Shown here: positions 9,143 to 17,316 of the stretch, one piece after another | Numbering within the stretch: position 1 is the first letter of the stretch | Layout of the letters: every line of letters starts with the position of its first letter | Assembly: GCA_902519635.1 (NCBI GenBank) | Contig: CABYKW010000002.1 | Coordinates: forward strand, 1-50,470 | Direction of reading: 5' to 3' | Source: an uncultured Pelagibacteraceae bacterium | Lineage (GTDB): Bacteria > Pseudomonadota > Alphaproteobacteria > Pelagibacterales > Pelagibacteraceae | Length of the DNA: 50,470 nucleotides | Position numbers and translations under genes: made by a program | Notes under the pieces: model-generated | Told to the model about the DNA's origin: nothing | The model's input: the letters and a program-made list of their open reading frames with translations, nothing else | The model's database searches: none

Positions 9143-9277
9143 TTATGTTGAGATTGTTTTTCGACCCTTAGCTCTTCTTCTTGCTATAAGTTGTCTTCCA
9201 GCTTTAGTAGCCATTCTTGCTCTAAAACCGTGTCTTCTTTTTCTTACTAGATTACTTGGTTGATAAGTTCTTTTCAT
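9143..9277 (-). CDS. rpmH: 50S ribosomal protein L34
   Basis: A ribosomal large-subunit protein of 44 aa. It reads [20 protein letters not shown] and continues [20 protein letters not shown], which is almost the textbook L34 sequence; the ATG is at 9277 and the stop at 9145-9143. It heads the rpmH-rnpA-yidD-yidC-argB run and is divergent from the TVP38-type gene, with a 50-bp shared upstream region. The frame is intact. Confidence 0.97.
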   Translation of the reverse strand: MKRTYQPSNLVRKRRHGFRARMATKAGRQLIARRRAKGRKTIST

Positions 9278-9327
9278 AAATATTTAAAGGTATATATTTT
9301 AATTGTTGTCTATTGTACAGGTAAATT

Positions 9328-10054
9328 ATGAGCAAAAGTTTAAAACTTTTTTTGGGATTTTTTTACATTATAATCTTGTGCCTTTTCCTATATTTGATCT
9401 TTTCTTATGTTGACGTAACTAGATTAGATGATTTTTTATATTATAAAGAACTGCAGTCAAATTTAGAAAATATGATTGGAAACAATCTTTATAAGAATCT
9501 TTTTATATTTTTTTTTCTTCTGTGTAATTTGGGTATCTTTATTGGGATTTGGATCGCCTCTTTTGATTATATCAGGTATTTTATTTGGGAAATGGATTGG
9601 AACTTTTATTTCTGTTTTATCAATCTCTGTTGGTGCTTTGATTCTTTACTCGATGGCCAATTTCTTTTTTAAGGATTTAGTTTATTATTATTTGGAAAAA
9701 AGATTTATTAAATATATTCATCTTTTCAAAAAAAATGAATTTAATTATTTTTTAGCTTTTAGACTGTCCGGAGGATTAGGTATTCCTTTTGGACCACAAA
9801 ATGTTTTACCTGTTATTTTTAATATGAAAAAATCAAACTATTTCTTCGCAAGTTTTTTAGGCTTTATACCGATATTTTTTATTTGGAATACTATTGGTTC
9901 AGGATTAAATGAATATATAAAACAAGCGGACAATTTTAGTTTTATTAATTTACTTCTAAACAAAGAGATTTATTTACCAATAATTTTGTTTGTAATTGTT
10001 ATGTTGATATCAATGATTATCAAGAAAAGAATTTTTGGTAATAAAAACTTATAA
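9328..10054 (+). pseudogene. TVP38/TMEM64 (DedA-like) membrane protein, frame broken by +1
   Basis: An integral membrane protein of the TVP38/TMEM64 (SNARE-associated/VTT) family; members are linked to lipid scrambling or membrane homeostasis, but the exact role here is unknown. The first frame begins MSKSLKLFLGFFY with one membrane helix. After NLYKNLFIFFF the correct sequence continues in the next frame: FCVIWVSLLGFGSPLLIISG, ILFGKWIGTFISVLSISVGA (a family-like core), then FRLSGGLGIPFGPQNVLPVI and two C-terminal helices. The shift is in nine T's at 9508-9516; removing one base yields about 241 aa. It is divergent from rpmH. Confidence 0.8.
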
Positions 10055-10083
10055 ATTTTGTAATTAGCAAGGTTGTAAAATTG

Positions 10084-10272
10084 ATGGTTGAAAAATTAAA
10101 TTGGTTGATCTGGTTAATTTTAGTGATTTTATGGAATTATGGTTTTCCAGAAGCTACTCCTTTGCAAGATGTGGTTGTTGCCGTAATTTTGTCCCTATTG
10201 TTTATAATTATTAAATTAATGAGATCAAGATACTTGCATAAAATCAGTTCAAGAAGTAAAAATAAGACCTAA
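10084..10272 (+). CDS. Small two-helix membrane protein
   Basis: An unrecognised 62-aa protein starting MVEKLNWLIWLILVILWNYG; an upstream in-frame TTG at 10081 is a less likely start. It shows two hydrophobic stretches (about residues 6-19 and 27-45), a short polar loop PEATPLQD, and a basic C-terminal tail rich in Arg, Lys and Ser, so a cytoplasmic C-terminus is likely by the positive-inside rule. It lies 29 bp after the TVP38 gene and 16 bp before the next small ORF. No family is recognised. Confidence 0.6.
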   Translation: MVEKLNWLIWLILVILWNYGFPEATPLQDVVVAVILSLLFIIIKLMRSRYLHKISSRSKNKT

Positions 10273-10274
10273 TG

Positions 10275-10280
10275 AAGGAG
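10275..10280 (+). promoter_or_regulatory. Strong Shine-Dalgarno site for the 10289 ORF
   Basis: AAGGAG lies eight bases before the ATG at 10289. Such a clear ribosome-binding site is uncommon in this window, where most genes have weak or no visible Shine-Dalgarno sequence. It supports the small downstream ORF being translated. Confidence 0.6.
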
Positions 10281-10288
10281 CGCTTAAT

Positions 10289-10483
10289 ATGGGAATTCAC
10301 TATGATTATAAATCCACTCGTGGAGATAAAGCGATGAAGAAAGAAGCTAAGCGTAAAGCACGAATTGAACAAAGAAGAGCTAAAAGATCTAGCAATAGTC
10401 CTAAAGTGTCAGAAAACAAAGAAATGCACGATATAGATAAACCAATCACGCTAGAGGACTTAACAAATCCAGATAAAAACTAA
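10289..10483 (+). CDS. Small highly charged protein, function unknown
   Basis: A 64-aa soluble protein without a recognised family. It begins MGIHYDYKSTRGDKAMKKEA, is followed by a strongly basic, probably helical stretch (KRKARIEQRRAKRSS), and ends with an acidic segment (about residues 46-64, DIDKPITLEDLTNPDKN). The basic-then-acidic layout suggests nucleic-acid or ribosome association, but this is inference only. A good Shine-Dalgarno sequence precedes it. Confidence 0.65.
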   Translation: MGIHYDYKSTRGDKAMKKEAKRKARIEQRRAKRSSNSPKVSENKEMHDIDKPITLEDLTNPDKN

Positions 10484-10490
10484 TTTTAAT

Positions 10491-10616
10491 ATGAAATCTT
10501 TTGTAAAAGAAGATTCTCTATTAAAAACTCGTGAGATTTCACTAAAAAAAAATTTAAAAAAAAGAAAGAAATTTAAAAGTAAAACTAAAAAAAAGAATGA
10601 CTGTTCTGTCAGATAA
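10491..10616 (+). CDS. Very small basic ORF overlapping dcd
   Basis: A possible 41-aa protein, [20 protein letters not shown] followed by a nearly pure Lys/Arg/Asn/Phe stretch and ending NDCSVR. The ATG is 7 bp after the previous stop, and the ORF overlaps the first 20 bp of dcd in another frame. The tight spacing is what one would expect of a real gene in this genome, but lysine-rich reading frames arise easily in A-rich DNA. No family is recognised. Confidence 0.4.
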   Translation: MKSFVKEDSLLKTREISLKKNLKKRKKFKSKTKKKNDCSVR

Positions 10617-11148
10617 ATGGATTAAAAAAGCAGCACAAAAAGGAATGATAAAGCCTTTTGTTAACAAACAGGTTAGAAAAGGAAAAATTTCTTTTGGGCT
10701 TTCTTCTTATGGTTATGATGCAAGAGTTTCAAATGAATTTAAAATTTTTACCAATGTAAATTCTGGAATTGTAGATCCAAAAGTTTTTAAGAAAGAAAGT
10801 TTTGTTACAAAAATTGGAAAAGAATGCATAATACCTCCTAATTCATTTGCGTTGGCGAGGACAGTAGAATATTTTAAAATTCCAGAGAATGTACTGGTGA
10901 TATGTCTAGGCAAATCTACATATGCTAGGTGTGGAATTATTGTGAATGTAACTCCTTTAGAGCCTGGATGGGAGGGACATGTAACATTAGAATTTTCTAA
11001 CACCACTCCCTTACCAGCTAAAATTTATGCTAATGAAGGCGTTTCACAGTTTGTATTTATCAAAGGCAATGAGAAACCTAGTATTACTTATGCCAAAAGG
11101 AAAGGTAAATATATGAAACAAAAGGGTGTCACTCTTCCTAAGATTTAA
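10597..11148 (+). CDS. dcd: dCTP deaminase
   Basis: Deaminates dCTP to dUTP, feeding dTMP synthesis. The 183-aa protein matches the Dcd trimer family: [20 protein letters not shown] near the N-terminus, [18 protein letters not shown], the KSTYARCGI segment, and the catalytic region [18 protein letters not shown] with the conserved glutamate. It ends 8 bp before murA. The frame is intact despite sitting among broken genes. Confidence 0.96.
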   Translation: MTVLSDKWIKKAAQKGMIKPFVNKQVRKGKISFGLSSYGYDARVSNEFKIFTNVNSGIVDPKVFKKESFVTKIGKECIIPPNSFALARTVEYFKIPENVLVICLGKSTYARCGIIVNVTPLEPGWEGHVTLEFSNTTPLPAKIYANEGVSQFVFIKGNEKPSITYAKRKGKYMKQKGVTLPKI

Positions 11149-11156
11149 GATCATCA

Positions 11157-12413
11157 ATGCAAAAATTATTGATAAACGGAAAAAAAGAATTAACTGGAAA
11201 AATTTCAATTTCAGGATCTAAAAATGCTACTTTGCCGATTTTGGCAGCAACAATTTTATCTGAGAAAACAAAACTAACAAATGTACCTTTAGTCAGAGAT
11301 ATTTTTACAATGGTAGAATTGCTAAAATTTATAGGATTACAAACTAATATTTTAAGAAATCAAAATTCAATTGAAATAAAAAATATAAATAAAAAAATTA
11401 AAACACTAGCTCCTTATAAGTTAGTAAAAACTATGCGAGCAGGAGTGCTAGTATTGGGACCTCTTTTAGCTAAATACGGGAAGGCTAAAATTTCACTACC
11501 TGGAGGATGTGCAATTGGAACTAGACCAGTTAATTTACATCTTTTTGCTTTAAAAAAACTTGGAGCAAAAATTAAAATAAAAAATGGATATATTATTGCT
11601 GAAGCAAGAAATGGATTAAAGGGAGCAAAAGTTACTTTTCCAAGTATCTCGGTAGGAGCTACTGAAAACGCAATACTGGCTGCATTTAATGCTAACGGAA
11701 AAACAATACTTAATAATTGTGCTATAGAACCTGAGATTAAAAATCTTATTAAATTCTTAAACAAATTAGGTGGAAAAATTAAAATTGCAGGTAGAAAAAT
11801 TTTAATTACTAGAAGCAAGAAAATTAAAAAAAAAATATCACACAAAGTTATTTTTGATAGAATTGAACTAGGTACTTATATGATAGCTGCAGCATTAGTA
11901 GGTAAAAAAATTTTGATTAATAAAATAGATCCAAAAATAATTAAAACTGAGATCAGAGTTTTAAAAAAAATGGGAGTAAAGTTAAAGATTCAAAAATCTA
12001 CTATCAAAATTTTTAAGAGCAATAATATTAAAAAAATAAATATTTCAACAAAACCATATCCAGGATTTCCAACTGATTTGCAGGCTCAATTAATGGTACT
12101 AATGACTCGCGCTCAAGGAATATCAAAAATCAAAGAAAGTATTTTTGAAAATAGATTTATGCATGTTCCAGAATTAAAGAGAATGGGAGCAAATATAGAA
12201 ATAAAGAATAAAATAGCAATTATCAAGGGATCATCAAAATTAACTGGCGCAGAAGTTATGGCAACAGATTTGAGAGCATCAGTAAGCTTGGTCTTAGCAG
12301 GTCTACTTGCTGATAATAGAACAGTTATTAATAGAATATATCACCTTGATAGAGGTTATGAATTTTTAGAAAAAAAATTGAAAAATTGTAAAGCTCGTAT
12401 TAAAAGAATTTAA
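11157..12413 (+). CDS. murA: UDP-N-acetylglucosamine 1-carboxyvinyltransferase
   Basis: Transfers enolpyruvate from PEP to UDP-GlcNAc, the first committed step of peptidoglycan synthesis. At 418 aa it is full length. It begins LLINGKKELTGKISISGSKN (substrate Lys/Asn pair), has the catalytic cysteine loop in LPGGCAIGTRPVN near residue 118, FPSISVGATENAILAA, and the C-terminal ATDLRASVSLVLAGL. The cysteine (rather than aspartate) implies the fosfomycin-reactive type. DUF2948 follows with a 1-bp gap, a common alphaproteobacterial arrangement. Confidence 0.97.
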   Translation: MQKLLINGKKELTGKISISGSKNATLPILAATILSEKTKLTNVPLVRDIFTMVELLKFIGLQTNILRNQNSIEIKNINKKIKTLAPYKLVKTMRAGVLVLGPLLAKYGKAKISLPGGCAIGTRPVNLHLFALKKLGAKIKIKNGYIIAEARNGLKGAKVTFPSISVGATENAILAAFNANGKTILNNCAIEPEIKNLIKFLNKLGGKIKIAGRKILITRSKKIKKKISHKVIFDRIELGTYMIAAALVGKKILINKIDPKIIKTEIRVLKKMGVKLKIQKSTIKIFKSNNIKKINISTKPYPGFPTDLQAQLMVLMTRAQGISKIKESIFENRFMHVPELKRMGANIEIKNKIAIIKGSSKLTGAEVMATDLRASVSLVLAGLLADNRTVINRIYHLDRGYEFLEKKLKNCKARIKRI

Positions 12414-12414
12414 A

Positions 12415-12859
12415 GTGAAAGCTAAAAATTTAAAACTCATAGCTAGAACCAACGAGGATTTAAGAATTATTTCAGCTCATCTTCAAGACTCTATTGTCAG
12501 CACGGCAGATATTGCCAGCTTAAAAAAAAATAAGATTTTTTTAATGCAACTAAATAGATTTATGTGGGAAGATGTAGAAAAGGGAGTTTTTAGAAAAAAC
12601 AAAAGAATTAGAACAATATTAAAATTTGATAATGTAATAGAGGTAAATTCAAAAAATATAAGGCAAAAAAATAAAGATAATTTTTTTAGATTTTCTCGCT
12701 ATTGAATGCAACCATTTACCAGATAATAATTATGAAATGAAATTAATATTTTCAGGAGACTCGGTTATTAGGGTAATTGCAGAAGTTATTGAGGTTGCTT
12801 TAGACGATCAAGGAGAACCTTGGGATACAAAAAATAAGCCAAAACACAAAGTTTTATAA
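12415..12859 (+). pseudogene. DUF2948 family protein, frame broken by +1
   Basis: A conserved alphaproteobacterial protein of unknown function found downstream of murA. The GTG at 12415 opens KAKNLKLIARTNEDLRIISA and LQDSIVSTADIASLKKNKIF, typical of DUF2948. The frame then stops early at 12705. Deleting one base from seven T's at 12681-12687 restores KDNFLDFLAIECNHLPDNNY and continues through IFSGDSVIRVIAEVIEVALD to a stop at 12859, giving about 147 aa, the usual family length. The TAA overlaps the next ATG (TAATG). Confidence 0.82.
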
Positions 12860-12963
12860 TGCCAAAATATTTAGATGTAGATAGAAAAATTATTAAAATA
12901 GACATTGAAAGATTAGGTTCTTTAGTTATAAATTTACCAAAATATTTAAAAAAGGATTTTTAA
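12859..12963 (+). CDS. Short ORF, possible remnant of a larger gene
   Basis: A 34-aa frame, MPKYLDVDRKIIKIDIERLG then SLVINLPKYLKKDF, whose ATG overlaps the preceding stop exactly as a real coupled gene would. I do not recognise it as a complete protein. In many alphaproteobacteria hisD follows murA-DUF2948, so it may be the stub of a gene whose body is missing; this is inference. The 12-mer CCAAAATATTTA occurs at both 12862-12873 and 12937-12948, encoding PKYL twice. Confidence 0.3.
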   Translation: MPKYLDVDRKIIKIDIERLGSLVINLPKYLKKDF

Positions 12964-13095
12964 TTGGCAAAACAAGAAACTCTAGAATTTAAAGGCAAAG
13001 TAACAGAATTGTTACCGAACGCTATGTTTAGGGTTAAACTTGAAAACAATCATGAAATTTTAGCTCACACGGCTGGAAAATTAAGAAAGATATGA
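12964..13095 (+). pseudogene. infA: Translation initiation factor IF-1, truncated at 43 codons
   Basis: IF-1 occupies the ribosomal A site during initiation and is normally 72 aa. A TTG start opens [20 protein letters not shown] and [20 protein letters not shown], an excellent match to the first 42 residues of the OB-fold. The expected continuation (NRIRV...GDRV...) is absent in all three frames; after LRK comes I and TGA, and the ATG of the TPR ORF overlaps that stop. The essential C-terminal strands are therefore missing, which points to a deletion or a chimeric join near 13085-13095. Confidence 0.85.
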
Positions 13096-13796
13096 GCAAA
13101 GAAGGCGAGGCCTTTCTTTGGTACAGCGCTAAACAAAATGCGAAAATTTTTATTAAGGAAGAAAAAAATGAGAAAGCATTAAAACTCATAACCAATACTT
13201 ACGAAAAATTATCACAAAAGAATGTTTATGTGACATTCGATTATGCAAAATTTTTAAAAAATAATGATCAATTTAAAAAATCCATAAAACTTTATACTCA
13301 AATAATTGAAAAAATAAAAAAGGATCACCCCTTATACGCTAAAGCTAAAGATGGAAGGGGAGTCTGTTATGAAAGAATAGGGGAATGGAATCTAGCAGAA
13401 AAAGATTTATTATCCTCATTGGAAGCAGATCCGGACCAAGCTTATGTTATAAACTATCTTGCTTATTCATGGATTGAACAAGGCATCAAAATTGAACAAT
13501 CCTTAAAAATGCTTGAAAAGGCAAATAATTTAAAATCTAACGATCCTTACATTATTGATTCTTTGGGCTGGGCTTTATTTAAATTAAAAAGATATGAAAA
13601 AGCTAAGGATCAACTCCAGTCAGCTGTTAAACTGTTGCCTGGAGATCCAATAGTAAACGATCACTACGGAGATGTTCTTTGGAAGGTTGGAAAGAAAGTT
13701 CAAGCAAGGTATTATTGGAATTATGTATTAAACCTTGAAGATGCTGAAGAAGATTTGAAAAATAATATAAAAAATAAATTAATCTTAGGCTTATAA
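13092..13796 (+). CDS. TPR-repeat protein, apparently the C-terminal part only
   Basis: A 234-aa protein built of tetratricopeptide repeats; successive helix pairs are visible ([80 protein letters not shown]). These are the characteristic last repeats of a long alphaproteobacterial TPR protein that I know as roughly 550-600 aa, usually with a signal peptide. No signal peptide or N-terminal half is present; the frame emerges straight from infA. Its ATG at 13092 may not be a natural start. It lies 6 bp upstream of ispE. Function is unknown beyond scaffold-type binding. Confidence 0.7.
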   Translation: MSKEGEAFLWYSAKQNAKIFIKEEKNEKALKLITNTYEKLSQKNVYVTFDYAKFLKNNDQFKKSIKLYTQIIEKIKKDHPLYAKAKDGRGVCYERIGEWNLAEKDLLSSLEADPDQAYVINYLAYSWIEQGIKIEQSLKMLEKANNLKSNDPYIIDSLGWALFKLKRYEKAKDQLQSAVKLLPGDPIVNDHYGDVLWKVGKKVQARYYWNYVLNLEDAEEDLKNNIKNKLILGL

Positions 13797-13802
13797 ATCA
13801 AG

Positions 13803-14642
13803 ATGGTTTTAAAATCTTTCTCTAAAATTAATTTATCACTAAATATTATTAGAAAATTAAAAAAAGATAGATTGCATGAAATACAGTCTCATTTTTGTTT
13901 AATAAATTTATTTGATGAAATAAAAATAAAAAAAATAAAAAATAGAAAAGATATAGTTGAGTTTCAGGGGAAATTTTCTAATTATGTGGGTAAAAAAAAC
14001 AATACAATTACAGACACCTTAGCAATATTAAGAGAAAGAAATATAATTTCTGGTTCTTATTCAGTTTTGGTAAATAAGAAAATACCGGTGTTTTCAGGAA
14101 TGGGCGGAGGCACCAGCAATGCTGCAAGTTTAATTAAATACTTTACTAAAAACAAACTAAATAAGAGTCTATTCGCTATTTTGAATAAAAAGATAGGTTC
14201 TGATTTGAAATTATTTTTTTATAAACAAGGTTTTTTAAAAAATCTCAAAACGATAAAGGTTTTTAGAAGAAAATACAGGTTATATTTTGTATTGGTCTAT
14301 CCAAATGTAAGGTGTACTACAAAATATATTTACTCCAAAGTTAAGAAATATTCCTCAAAATCTAAATATAATCTCAATAAAATTAAAAATAAAAGTGAAT
14401 TTACAGATTTTATAGTAAATGAAAATAATGATCTACAATCAATTGTAGAAAATAAATATCCAATTATCAAGAATCTGATTGCAGAGATTCAACAAAAAAA
14501 GGGGTGCTACTTTTCTAGAATGACTGGTTCTGGGTCAGTTTGTTACGGCGTGTTTAAAACTGAAAAAATGGCCAAAGCTGCTTTAAACGGAATTAAGATA
14601 AAGCATCCTAAATATTGGTTATCGCTTGCAAAAACTATTTAA
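13803..14642 (+). CDS. ispE: 4-diphosphocytidyl-2-C-methyl-D-erythritol kinase
   Basis: A GHMP-family kinase of the MEP isoprenoid pathway that phosphorylates the 2-hydroxyl of CDP-methylerythritol using ATP. The 279-aa protein begins SFSKINLSLNIIRKLKKDRL and HEIQSHFCLINLFDEI, has the ATP-binding loop IPVFSGMGGGTSNAASL near residue 100, and ends with the third GHMP motif SRMTGSGSVCYGVF. The usual pattern is P-GxGLGGGSS; here it is FSGMGGGTS, a mild variant. It is followed 35 bp later by tRNA-Gln. Confidence 0.93.
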   Translation: MVLKSFSKINLSLNIIRKLKKDRLHEIQSHFCLINLFDEIKIKKIKNRKDIVEFQGKFSNYVGKKNNTITDTLAILRERNIISGSYSVLVNKKIPVFSGMGGGTSNAASLIKYFTKNKLNKSLFAILNKKIGSDLKLFFYKQGFLKNLKTIKVFRRKYRLYFVLVYPNVRCTTKYIYSKVKKYSSKSKYNLNKIKNKSEFTDFIVNENNDLQSIVENKYPIIKNLIAEIQQKKGCYFSRMTGSGSVCYGVFKTEKMAKAALNGIKIKHPKYWLSLAKTI

Positions 14643-14677
14643 ATTAAGAAATTTATGATATATCAAAAACTTAATAT

Positions 14678-14751
14678 TGGGGCATAGCCAAGCGGTAAGG
14701 CAGCGGTTTTTGATACCGCCATCCTAGGTTCGAATCCTAGTGCCCCAGCCA
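14678..14751 (+). tRNA. tRNA-Gln (anticodon UUG)
   Basis: A complete cloverleaf: acceptor arms TGGGGCA and TGCCCCA pair fully, the anticodon stem GCGGT/ACCGC encloses the loop TTTTGAT with anticodon TTG, and the T-arm is CTAGG-TTCGAAT-CCTAG. The discriminator is G and CCA is encoded. A 5' U1-A72 pair fits glutamine identity. Confidence 0.96.
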
Positions 14752-14757
14752 AAAAAC

Positions 14758-16015
14758 ATGTTTAACTTTAATTTTATAAAAAAAATTAACAAAATTTTTT
14801 TTCCTTTTTATAAAAATAGTGACTTAAAATTTATTTTTAAAAAATTACATCAGAATGCTCCAAATAAATCAAAAACAGCTATGTTTGTTGGAGGATGTGT
14901 TAGAAAATATTTACTTAATGAAGAAATAGATGATATCGATATTGCAACCTCTTTAACCACAGATCAAATTAAAAAAAAATTTGAAGACACAAAATTTAAT
15001 ATTATTGATAGTGGTATAAAACATGGAACAGTAACTCTTGTATCCAAAAAATTAAAACTGGAGATAACTACTCTACGAAAAGATATCAAAACTGATGGCA
15101 GACATGCTGAAATAGAATATACTGATGATTGGGAAAAAGACTCAGAAAGAAGGGACTTTACTATTAACGCCATTTATTTAGATATAAATGGAAAAATCTT
15201 TGATCCACAATTAGGTATCCAAGATTTGAAGAATCGTAGTATTAAATTTATTGGAGACCCACAAAAAAGAATTGAAGAAGATTATTTAAGAATTATACGT
15301 TTTATTAGATTTTCTATAGAATATGAAAGCAAAATAGAGCCAACATCAATTGAAGCAATTAAGTTAAACTTAGATGGAATTAAAAAGATTTCTAAAGAAA
15401 GAATTTTAAATGAATTATTTAAGATCTTACTTACAAAAAATTTTGTAAGACTGAATAATAATAAATCATTGAAAGAAATTTTTTCATTAATTTTTCCTGA
15501 ATTCAAATATTTAGATAGATTGAATAAATTAGAGCATACAAACATTCAACCGAATGTTGATAAAAATATGTTCTTAGCTATCATGTTAATAGATGAAACA
15601 AATAATCATGAATATTTCTCACATAAATATAATGTTTCAAATGAATTGAAAGAAAACCTCAATTTAATTGCTAAAAACTTTAAAACTTTCCAAAAAAATA
15701 AAGAATTTTTTCAAAAAGACATAAAAAAAAATATTTATTTTTTTTGGCAAAAATCACTTAATGACTCTAAATACACTTTATTTTGCAAGTAACAAAAAAG
15801 TGAAATTAGAAAGTTATCTTAATGTGCTTGATAATATAAAAAAGATAAATATCCCAAAATTTTTATTTGATGGAAACTATTTAAAAGAAAAAGGAATGAA
15901 AGAGGGAGCTTTAATTGGAAAAACATTAAAACAGATCGAGAATGAATGGCTTGATAACGATTTTAAAGTCTCAAATAAAAGAGTTTTAAATATTATTAAA
16001 GGACAAAATCGCTAA
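14758..16015 (+). pseudogene. cca: CCA tRNA nucleotidyltransferase, frame broken by +1
   Basis: Adds or repairs the 3'-CCA of tRNAs; class II nucleotidyltransferase. I take the ATG at 14758 because the in-frame GTG at 14740 lies inside the tRNA. Motifs: AMFVGGCVRKYLLNEEIDDI with DIDIATSL (metal-binding DxD), RRDFTINAIYLD, and EDYLRIIRFIRFSIEY. The frame ends at 15792 after a nonsense tail; deleting one base in eight T's at 15738-15745 turns NIYFFWQK into NIYFFGKNHLMTLNTLYFAS and continues through FLFDGNYLKEKGMKEGALIG to 16015, about 418 aa. The stop overlaps that of convergent greA by 4 bp. Confidence 0.86.
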
Positions 16016-16488
16016 ATATATTTAACATCTTTTATCTCAAAATTTCTTTCACCTGATGGAGTACTTACACTTACTAAATCACTTTTATTTTTGCTAATTA
16101 AAGCTTTTCCTATAGGGCTTTTATAAAATATTAAATTTTTCGAAATATCAGCTTCGTCTTGGCCAACTAACTTATAAGTTATTTCTTTATTTGAATCTAA
16201 ATCTTGAACTTTTACTGTAGATCCAAAGATAACTTTACCATTATTATCAATTTTAGTTACATCTATGACATTGGCTCTAGCGATCAAATCATTAATTGCA
16301 ATTACTCTGCTTTCAATTAAAGCTTGTTGTTCTTTTGCAGCATGATACTCAGCATTTTCTTTCAAATCACCATGAGATCTTGCTTCTGCAATTGCTTCTA
16401 CTACTTTGGGCCTTTGAACATTTTTTAAATCTTCTAATTCAGATTTTAAATTTTTTAGACCAATAACTGTAATAGGTTCTTTATCCAT
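16012..16488 (-). CDS. greA: Transcription elongation factor GreA
   Basis: Rescues backtracked RNA polymerase by stimulating transcript cleavage. The 158-aa length is standard. The N-terminal coiled coil contains AIAEARSHGDLKENAEYHAA with the acidic tip residues (D and E) that act in the active site, and the C-terminal FKBP-like domain includes SPIGKALISKNKSDLVSV. It is the last gene of trmL-hemF-greA. Confidence 0.97.
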   Translation of the reverse strand: MDKEPITVIGLKNLKSELEDLKNVQRPKVVEAIAEARSHGDLKENAEYHAAKEQQALIESRVIAINDLIARANVIDVTKIDNNGKVIFGSTVKVQDLDSNKEITYKLVGQDEADISKNLIFYKSPIGKALISKNKSDLVSVSTPSGERNFEIKDVKYI

Positions 16489-16491
16489 AAT

Positions 16492-17316
16492 TTATTTCCA
16501 CTTGGCTTCTGGTGGCAGTGACATTAATATTGACTCTATATTTCCACCTGAATTTAATCCAAATTTTGTACCTCTATCATATAATAGATTAAACTCAACA
16601 TATCTCCCTCTTTTAATTAATTGTTTTTCTTTATCTTTTTGTTTCCATTTTAATTTATTTTTTCTTTTAATAATTTTTTTAGATATGTCTATAAAAGATA
16701 ATCCAAGTTCTCTAACAAACTTAAAATTTTTGATCCAATTACCACTTTCATAATCAAAAAATATTCCACCTATTCCTCTAATTTCATTTCTATGAGGTAA
16801 ATAAAAATAGTCATCGCACCATTTTTTATATTTTTTATAATTCTTTTTATTTTTAAAGCATACTTTTTTTAATATACTGTGAACTAAATTCTTTTCTTTA
16901 GTGTCCTGATAGCTTGGGGTTACATCCATTCCACCTCCAAACCATTCTTTAGTTGTTACTATAAATCTTGTATTAAAATGTATGGCAGGTATTTTTGGAT
17001 TTTTCATATGAGCAACAACTGAAATACCAGATGCCCAATATTTTCCATCTTTTTTTGCTCCTAATATTTTGCCTCTAAATTCATTTGAGAATGTTCCAGA
17101 AACAGTTGATTTGTTAACTCCTACTTTTTCAAAAACATTCCCTTTTGAAAGTAAAAAAGATGTTCCACCCCCCTCATTTTTATTTTTTTTATACCAGTCT
17201 CTTCTTATAAATTTTTTTTTTCCTTTTTCAAAAATTTCAAATTCTTTACAAATTTGACTTTGTAAAAAAGAAAACCAACTATCAGTCATTTTTTTTCTAA
17301 AATTAGAATTAATCAT
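16492..17316 (-). CDS. hemF: Coproporphyrinogen III oxidase, oxygen-dependent
   Basis: Oxidatively decarboxylates coproporphyrinogen III to protoporphyrinogen IX in haem synthesis and needs O2, fitting an aerobe. The 274-aa protein shows GGGTSFLLSKGNVFEKVGVN, the HMKNPKIPAIHFNTRFI region with the conserved His, WFGGGMDVTPSYQ, RGIGGIFFDYESGN and GRYVEFNLLYDRGTKFGLNS. Its ATG overlaps the trmL stop by one base and greA follows 3 bp after its stop. Its product supplies haem for the bc1 complex genes just across the divergent promoter. Confidence 0.96.
   Translation of the reverse strand: MINSNFRKKMTDSWFSFLQSQICKEFEIFEKGKKKFIRRDWYKKNKNEGGGTSFLLSKGNVFEKVGVNKSTVSGTFSNEFRGKILGAKKDGKYWASGISVVAHMKNPKIPAIHFNTRFIVTTKEWFGGGMDVTPSYQDTKEKNLVHSILKKVCFKNKKNYKKYKKWCDDYFYLPHRNEIRGIGGIFFDYESGNWIKNFKFVRELGLSFIDISKKIIKRKNKLKWKQKDKEKQLIKRGRYVEFNLLYDRGTKFGLNSGGNIESILMSLPPEAKWK

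Noticed and set aside
11414..11845. Minus-strand 143-aa frame opposite murA
   Set aside because: It is antisense to a well-conserved enzyme and has the hydrophobic composition typical of such shadows in AT-rich DNA.
14740..14757. Upstream GTG start for the CCA-adding enzyme
   Set aside because: It lies inside the mature tRNA-Gln; the ATG at 14758 leaves the tRNA intact.
16502..17257. Plus-strand hydrophobic frames opposite hemF
   Set aside because: They are shadows of hemF in the antisense direction, without a start context or family.
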